Shown one piece after another: positions 59,101 through 64,000 of a stretch of 64,000 bases of DNA (position 1 is the stretch's first letter; each line of letters opens with the position of its first letter). Source of the stretch: DATHTS01 sp041940425 (GTDB lineage: Bacteria; Acidobacteriota; Blastocatellia; Pyrinomonadales; Pyrinomonadaceae). The notes beneath the pieces were generated by a model. It worked only from the letters and a program-made list of their open reading frames with translations. It did not search any database and was not told where the DNA came from. The position numbers were made by a program, and so were the translations under genes. The stretch covers positions 1 to 64,000 of the forward strand of contig JBGTSF010000018.1 of the NCBI GenBank assembly GCA_041940425.1, written 5' to 3'.

Positions 59101-59950
59101 TCGCCGTTTCTCGGACGGTCTGACGTTCCAGGCAAACTATACTTTCCAAAAATTGCTGACCAACGCTCCCGGAACCGGTCAGACACGCTTTGAACCTTTA
59201 ATTGATAACGCGCAACCTGATCTCGAATACGGTATCGGAGATCAGGATACGACGCATGTCTTTAACCTGAATACGATCTATGAACTGCCGTTCGGAAAAG
59301 GAAAACGATTTTTCTCAGGCGCGAACGGATTTTTAGATCGACTCATCGGTGGTTGGCAGACGACGTCAATTATTCGTTTGAGCAGCGGCGCGCCGTTTTC
59401 GATCACTGATCCGAGAGGCACGCTTAACCGTGCCGGTCGGTCGGGTCGTCAAACTGCTTTTACAACTTTAACCAAAGAAGAACTAAAAGCACTTGTCGGC
59501 GTATTCCGCACTCCTTGCGGTATCTTTTTCATCAATCCGCAAGTTATCAATCTCGATCTGGCTCAGTGCGATCAGGGTCTGATTCGTCCCCGGGTTGCCG
59601 GAACAACCGCCGGTGTCGCTTCGCTGGGATTTGATCCTTTAAGCGGTCCGAAAACCTTCCCCGGACAAGTTTTCTTTAATGTCGCGCCGGGACAAACCGG
59701 AAACATAGAAAGAAACTTTTTGAGCGGACCTATTTTCTTCAATTGGGATGCTTCGATCATCAAGAACATTCCGATTAACGAACGCATTCGGATTCAGATT
59801 CGCGGCGAGGCGTTTAATGTCATTAACAATACGCAATTTGGTATTACGGGACAATTTACCCAGGCTAATATCAACAGTTCGACATTTGGACGCTTGTTAA
59901 GCGCGCCGAATCCGCGCGTTATTCAATTCGTAGGTCGCATCGAGTTCTAA
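56195..59950 (+). CDS. Oar-like TonB-dependent outer-membrane receptor
   Basis: 1251 residues from the ATG at 56195, with TAGGAGGATTTCA before it. Signal peptide KSFLLALLLLTMFTLVAFAQ; carboxypeptidase-regulatory domain (about 25-105, TVSDASGIIPGATVVIKDNQTGKERTVTTNDEGAFTLSQLDVGTYTVTV); plug domain with VELPLNGRNPLSLVLLQAGTS; then a long beta-barrel with LNFGARYELFTPIREPDGL, ANYTFQKLLTNAPGTG, ending RVIQFVGRIEF with a terminal Phe. These proteins take up large or unusual substrates in Acidobacteriota. A perfect terminator follows. Confidence 0.92.
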   Translation: MKSFLLALLLLTMFTLVAFAQSNTGNLVGTVSDASGIIPGATVVIKDNQTGKERTVTTNDEGAFTLSQLDVGTYTVTVTSQGRKTQSYTDVKIDVGKTYSLNATMEVGEVSEIVTVAAGADVINATSGEISTTVTQRQIVELPLNGRNPLSLVLLQAGTSSNSAQNTTINGQRSSFTNITRDGINVQDNFIRANAVDFIPDRPNVDDTGEFTIVTQNAGAESGYGASQIQLVTPRGSNSFHGAAYIYNRNSVVAANSFFNNFSRIQRPFLNRNQFGGKLGGPIWKNKVFFFAGYEGFRLRQSVTANRTILLPNARNGIFTYQDTSGVIRTVNIFTLAAGLPNNPPTGIDAVIQSRILANVPTTGNNTTLGDQLNTTGFTTPITSNQDREAFTSRFDWDMNEKSSIGGVYQFKKELLQRTDLNAQQGGAACCYTTTPDGFQDAHTPFLSLWWRWTPNSTLTNEVRGGWQGSDPAFGTNSGDPAYFIQVPLINNPESGFQAQGRKTDIYNFQDNAVWVRGNHAIRFGGQYNAFRADPFGPGAFGAPYIPNYVLGGGTTPAFTVTTFNAAAGCNAGTGANCISSVTTANSLLALLGGLIGSANQTFTAASRSGNLEPVPPSRRLHFEHYSFYVSDQWRIRPELTLNFGARYELFTPIREPDGLALEPVQNGRDIITTILDPNGTYDFVGTNNGGTNFFKTDKNNIAPVVSFAWSPTFKNKVLGSLFPGDGRTVFRAGYRLSYVNDEFIRAADNALIGNQGLTQGLTTGSIPGGGARFNNLPTFTAPTLQVPRTYAQNNALAANFGTVFAIDPDLQVPASHEFSIGVQREIGFQTAFEVRYVHAQSNNLVRGLDFNQVKIFGNGFFEDFMRARNNLSFNLPVNCTVAANGPNCQPLQLLNQAPFNTSPFGNPLSFSNTINPIRAGDVGELALVYLATFRTGNNVLLANPNTGVADLLTNSAKSRYNALQAEIRRRFSDGLTFQANYTFQKLLTNAPGTGQTRFEPLIDNAQPDLEYGIGDQDTTHVFNLNTIYELPFGKGKRFFSGANGFLDRLIGGWQTTSIIRLSSGAPFSITDPRGTLNRAGRSGRQTAFTTLTKEELKALVGVFRTPCGIFFINPQVINLDLAQCDQGLIRPRVAGTTAGVASLGFDPLSGPKTFPGQVFFNVAPGQTGNIERNFLSGPIFFNWDASIIKNIPINERIRIQIRGEAFNVINNTQFGITGQFTQANINSSTFGRLLSAPNPRVIQFVGRIEF

Positions 59951-59971
59951 CTCGTTTGCATGTCTTCGACT

Positions 59972-60011
59972 ATTCGGGTAGAGAATTTAAATTCTCTACC
60001 CGAATTTTTTT
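59972..60011 (+). terminator. Perfect terminator after the receptor gene
   Basis: TTCGGGTAGAGAATTT pairs exactly with AAATTCTCTACCCGAA and is followed by seven T. Confidence 0.95.
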
Positions 60012-60035
60012 GGTAAAATTTCCAGCTTTATAACT

Positions 60036-61439
<1,404 letters not shown>

Positions 61440-61589
61440 AATTTTCCGGGAGATATAAAATCTTTAATATAAATTTTTAAAACATTTGACAGAATACCTA
61501 AGACTGTCTGATTTGAGAAATTGAGATATTGATTAAAATCAAAAAATCACACATTTTTATAAAGAGAACTTCCTTCATTTATTAAACCG

Positions 61590-62174
61590 ATGTTCTACGA
61601 TAAAGCCGCCGCGCATTATGACAAGGCGTTCGCGCCGTTTGAAAAACGCTTTCTGAAAAAGTGGCGCGGCGAAACCTTGTCTTATCTGCCGGAAAACTCG
61701 CGCCTTCTCGAAATCGGCGCGGGGACAGGCGCGAATTTCGAGTTTTATCCGAAGACAAAATGCGCCGCCGCTTCCGAAATTTCGATCAAAATGCTTGAGT
61801 TTGTCAGACAAAAAACAAACAGGATTCATCTCGTCCAAGCGGATGCCGAAAGTCTGCCTTTTCCCGCAGATTACTTTGATGCGGCTTTTGCGACATTGGT
61901 TTTTTGCTCGATCCCGAAACCCGAAAACGCCTTTGCGGAACTCCAACGAGTCGTCCGTCCGAACGGAAAAATCGTTCTGCTCGAACACGTCCGTCCGAAA
62001 GGTTTGCCCGGTTACGCTTTCGATCTTCTGAATATTTTTACGACCGCGCTGATCGAAGATCATTTTAACCGCGAAACCGCAAAACTCGCGGAAAAAGCGG
62101 GCTTAAAAATTCTGGAAGTAAAAGAAAAAGCCTTCGGAATCGTAAATCTGATCGTTTGCGAAAATGAAGCTTAG
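61590..62174 (+). CDS. Class I SAM-dependent methyltransferase (UbiE-like)
   Basis: 194 residues. MFYDKAAAHYDKAFAPFEKRFLKKWRGETLSYLPENSRLLEIGAGTGANFEFY is the SAM site; ISIKMLEFVRQKT and VQADAESLPFPADYFDAAFATLVFCSIPKPENAFAELQRVVRPNGKIVLLEHVRP continue a Methyltransf_11 fold. Closest in form to the ubiquinone/menaquinone or phospholipid methyltransferase-like group, but the substrate cannot be read. Stands alone, divergent from the NtrC-type gene, and its 3' end adjoins array 3. Confidence 0.85.
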   Translation: MFYDKAAAHYDKAFAPFEKRFLKKWRGETLSYLPENSRLLEIGAGTGANFEFYPKTKCAAASEISIKMLEFVRQKTNRIHLVQADAESLPFPADYFDAAFATLVFCSIPKPENAFAELQRVVRPNGKIVLLEHVRPKGLPGYAFDLLNIFTTALIEDHFNRETAKLAEKAGLKILEVKEKAFGIVNLIVCENEA

Positions 62175-62200
62175 TGCGAAAGAATCAGTCTGAATGAAAA

Positions 62201-62473
62201 CTTGCCGGCAAATATTCTTTTTCGGATGGCAAAAAATCATTTTCGGATAGCAAATATTCATTTTCGGATGGCAAAAAAAGAATATTTGCCGGCAAAAACT
62301 CATTCCCGGAACTCAAAAACTCAATATTTGAATACAAAAAATCTTTTTTTGCTATCCGAAAATGAATATTTGAATACAAAAAATCTTTTTTTGAACACAA
62401 ATACTAAATATTTGAAAGGAAATACTGAGTTTTTCCATGGAAATATTGAGTTTTTCCATTGAAAAAAAGTGTT
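62201..62473. repeat. Array 3: 21-bp-period repeat (thirteen units)
   Basis: Thirteen consecutive 21-base units without a single length change. Common forms are TCGGATGGCAAAAAATCATTT and TTTGAATACAAAAAATCTTTT; each holds a short dyad (TTTGCCGGCAAA, TTTCCATGGAAA, TTTGAATACAAA). The unit at 62348-62368 is nearly the reverse complement of that at 62243-62263 yet stays in phase. It fills the 315-base gap between two convergent genes. Confidence 0.88.
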
Positions 62474-62489
62474 TTGAAAACCCGCGACT

Positions 62490-64000
62490 CTATGGAATAA
62501 AGGCGTTTGGCGCGGGAAGATCGCCGCTCGCGCCGAAATTAGTGATGAGCAAACCGCTGGTCGAACGATTGATATACCACACGCCCGAACGGAAAACTGC
62601 CGCGTCCGTTCGCCCGTCGCCGTCGTAATCACCCGGCGCGGGAATGTCCGTCGAGATGCCGAACGGAAAGGCGTAATAACTCGAATCTTCGCTTCTCAGA
62701 ACAAACCAGTTGCCGTCCGCCGGGCGGAAAAATGCAATGTCCGTTTTCCCGTCGCCCGTGTAATCCGCCGCGACCGGCTTGTCATTAGAATTGCCGAAAG
62801 CCGCCGCGATCGTTCCCGCGCTCGAACGCTCGATCCACCATTCGCCGTTCGAAGGTCGGAAAACCGCAAGATCAGCGCGACCGTCCGCGTCGTAATCGCC
62901 GACCTGCGGAATATCGCCGAATGCGCCGAATGGTTTGATAATCGTGCCTTCCAAGCTTGCCTGTATAAACCACGTTCCCGAACGAAAAACCGCCGCGTCC
63001 GCCTTCCCGTCCCCGTCGAAATCGGCGGGCGCGGGCGTGTCGCCAGCCGCGCCGAACGGGAATGAATAATAGCTGCTGTCCTCGCTTCTGAGAATCAGCC
63101 ATTCGCCCGTCGAATTTCTAAAAACCGCAATATCGGTTTTCCCGTCGCCCGTGTAATCCGCCGGAACTATTCGGTCATTTGACGCGCCGAATTGAAAAGC
63201 GGCGTTTTGATCGTTGGAACTTTTCAGATACCACCATTCGCCGACCGACGGGCGGAAAATAGAAATGTCGGTTTTACGGTCGCCGTCAAAATCAACGTGC
63301 GCGGCGCGATTGATTTGGCTCGCTTCGCCGAAAACGGTAAAGCGAAACGCCGGAGTCGCGGAAAAACCGTTCGGCGCGGCGGCATCCGTGATATACCAGC
63401 GACCGAAAAACGTCTGCCCGATGAGCGCGGCATTGTCGGGAATCGCAATCGAGATCGAGCCGTAACCGTTGCCGCTTCCCGATCCCTGCAAATTTATCGT
63501 CCGGCGCGTGAACGAACCCGAAGCGGGAATCGAATTTGTTCCCGGCTCGTTCCGGTCAATGACCAAAACTGCCTGCGCGTTTCCGAGCGCGTTTGAAACC
63601 GCGACCGTGAACGAATCGTTTCCGGCAACCGGCGGCTCGACGGCTATCGCCTGCGGAATAACTCCGCCCGAACCGGCAACGCCCGTTCCCGTGATCTGCG
63701 GGACGCGATTCGATTCCGCATAAAGCCGCGGACGGTCAAACGGCGGCAGTTCGTCGCGCACCCGCGCGTCCGTTAAAGCGTTTCGCAAAAACGCGACCAA
63801 GTCGGCTTTCTGTTGCGTGGTCAGATTGCGCGGCTGGATAAATTGACTTGCAAAATTCGGCTCATTCGGAAAATCGCCGCCGCGATTGTAAAATTCGACG
63901 ACTTCTTCGAGCGTGGCAAATCTGCCGTTATGCATAAACGAAGAGCGAAGCCCGACGTTTCTGAGAGCCGGAACGCGAAACTCGCCGAGATCGTTGTTGC
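62490..64000 (-). CDS. Cytochrome c peroxidase-like module fused to FG-GAP repeats (partial, 5' end outside)
   Basis: The minus frame is open to the window edge. Its visible N-terminal part (NDLGEFRVPALRNVGLRSSFMHNGRFATLEEVVEFYNRGGDFP..LTTQQKADLVAFLRNALTD) is the end of a di-haem cytochrome c peroxidase (MauG/CcpA type). A 100-residue beta domain follows, then at least six FG-GAP/VCBS repeats (DFDGDGKADAAVFRSGTWFI, DYDADGRADLAVFRPSNGEWWIERS), each about 48 residues with Ca-binding DxDxDGxxD. The internal ATG at 63935 is not the start. Secreted enzyme-propeller fusion; only about 503 residues lie here. Confidence 0.85.
   Translation of the reverse strand, partial: NNDLGEFRVPALRNVGLRSSFMHNGRFATLEEVVEFYNRGGDFPNEPNFASQFIQPRNLTTQQKADLVAFLRNALTDARVRDELPPFDRPRLYAESNRVPQITGTGVAGSGGVIPQAIAVEPPVAGNDSFTVAVSNALGNAQAVLVIDRNEPGTNSIPASGSFTRRTINLQGSGSGNGYGSISIAIPDNAALIGQTFFGRWYITDAAAPNGFSATPAFRFTVFGEASQINRAAHVDFDGDRKTDISIFRPSVGEWWYLKSSNDQNAAFQFGASNDRIVPADYTGDGKTDIAVFRNSTGEWLILRSEDSSYYSFPFGAAGDTPAPADFDGDGKADAAVFRSGTWFIQASLEGTIIKPFGAFGDIPQVGDYDADGRADLAVFRPSNGEWWIERSSAGTIAAAFGNSNDKPVAADYTGDGKTDIAFFRPADGNWFVLRSEDSSYYAFPFGISTDIPAPGDYDGDGRTDAAVFRSGVWYINRSTSGLLITNFGASGDLPAPNAFIP

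Noticed and set aside
62202..62462. Open frame of 86 codons with heptad repeats through array 3
   Set aside because: It begins at a TTG without ribosome site inside the repeat, other frames of both strands are also open, and the composition is explained by the 21-base repetition.

Overview
The window looks like chromosome from an Acidobacteriota-type bacterium, most likely class Blastocatellia (inference, no 16S present). Pointers are a 1251-residue Oar-like TonB-dependent receptor with a carboxypeptidase-regulatory N-terminus, FG-GAP repeats of the DFDGDGKTD/AVFRP type fused to a cytochrome c peroxidase module, a CarD regulator, two GAF- or receiver-linked sigma-54 activators, AMIN-like and TPR lipoproteins, and many small secreted proteins ending in AQ/SAQ. 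Genes are short-spaced, GC is moderate, and both strands are used about equally. I see no rRNA, tRNA, CRISPR or prophage.

Layout. 1-7 kb: end of an unknown gene, a stress-type PNPOx protein, lycopene cyclase, cupin, PQQ-type sugar dehydrogenase, MOSC, a CHAT/caspase-like small protein and QueF. 7-13 kb: CarD, PhoBR, SixA, CBS protein, Ppx/GppA and MscL. 13-24 kb: GAF-sigma-54 activator, TPR lipoprotein, HIT, MurA, SelB, DUF2071, DHFR, zinc-ribbon and DUF962. 24-33 kb: FGGY kinase, ParDE-type toxin-antitoxin, SWIM protein, transketolase (with an assembly gap), then a compact type II restriction-modification operon (controller, AccI-like nuclease, N6-adenine methylase) and DinB. 33-48 kb: M61 peptidase, S51 peptidase, AMIN-like lipoprotein, a receiver-defective LuxR regulator, a LytS/LytR pair, small secreted proteins, esterase, MBL hydrolase, MnmA, a TolB-TPR protein and a KamB/NpmA-like 16S rRNA methyltransferase. 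48-55 kb: a MoxR / DUF4350 / DUF4129 / membrane-protein operon carrying an inserted four-helix-bundle gene. 56-64 kb: the large receptor with a possible sigma-54 promoter, an NtrC-type activator, a SAM methyltransferase and the peroxidase-FG-GAP fusion, cut by the window end.

The most unusual content is between the genes. (1) Three intergenic arrays have a 21-bp period (kept exactly except for one 20-bp unit) and look like diverged members of one family. (2) Four 220-260 bp elements have terminal inverted repeats around symmetric series of palindromes; one is flanked by an exact 8-bp direct repeat. (3) At least eight hairpin-forming inverted repeats built from short reiterated words fill gene junctions, and several supply the C-terminal codons or the stop codon of the neighbouring gene. 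(4) A four-helix-bundle (S23-type) gene is bounded by 34-bp inverted repeats inside an operon. These are candidate undescribed systems. Everything here is read by eye from sequence; family names rest on remembered motifs, not on searches.
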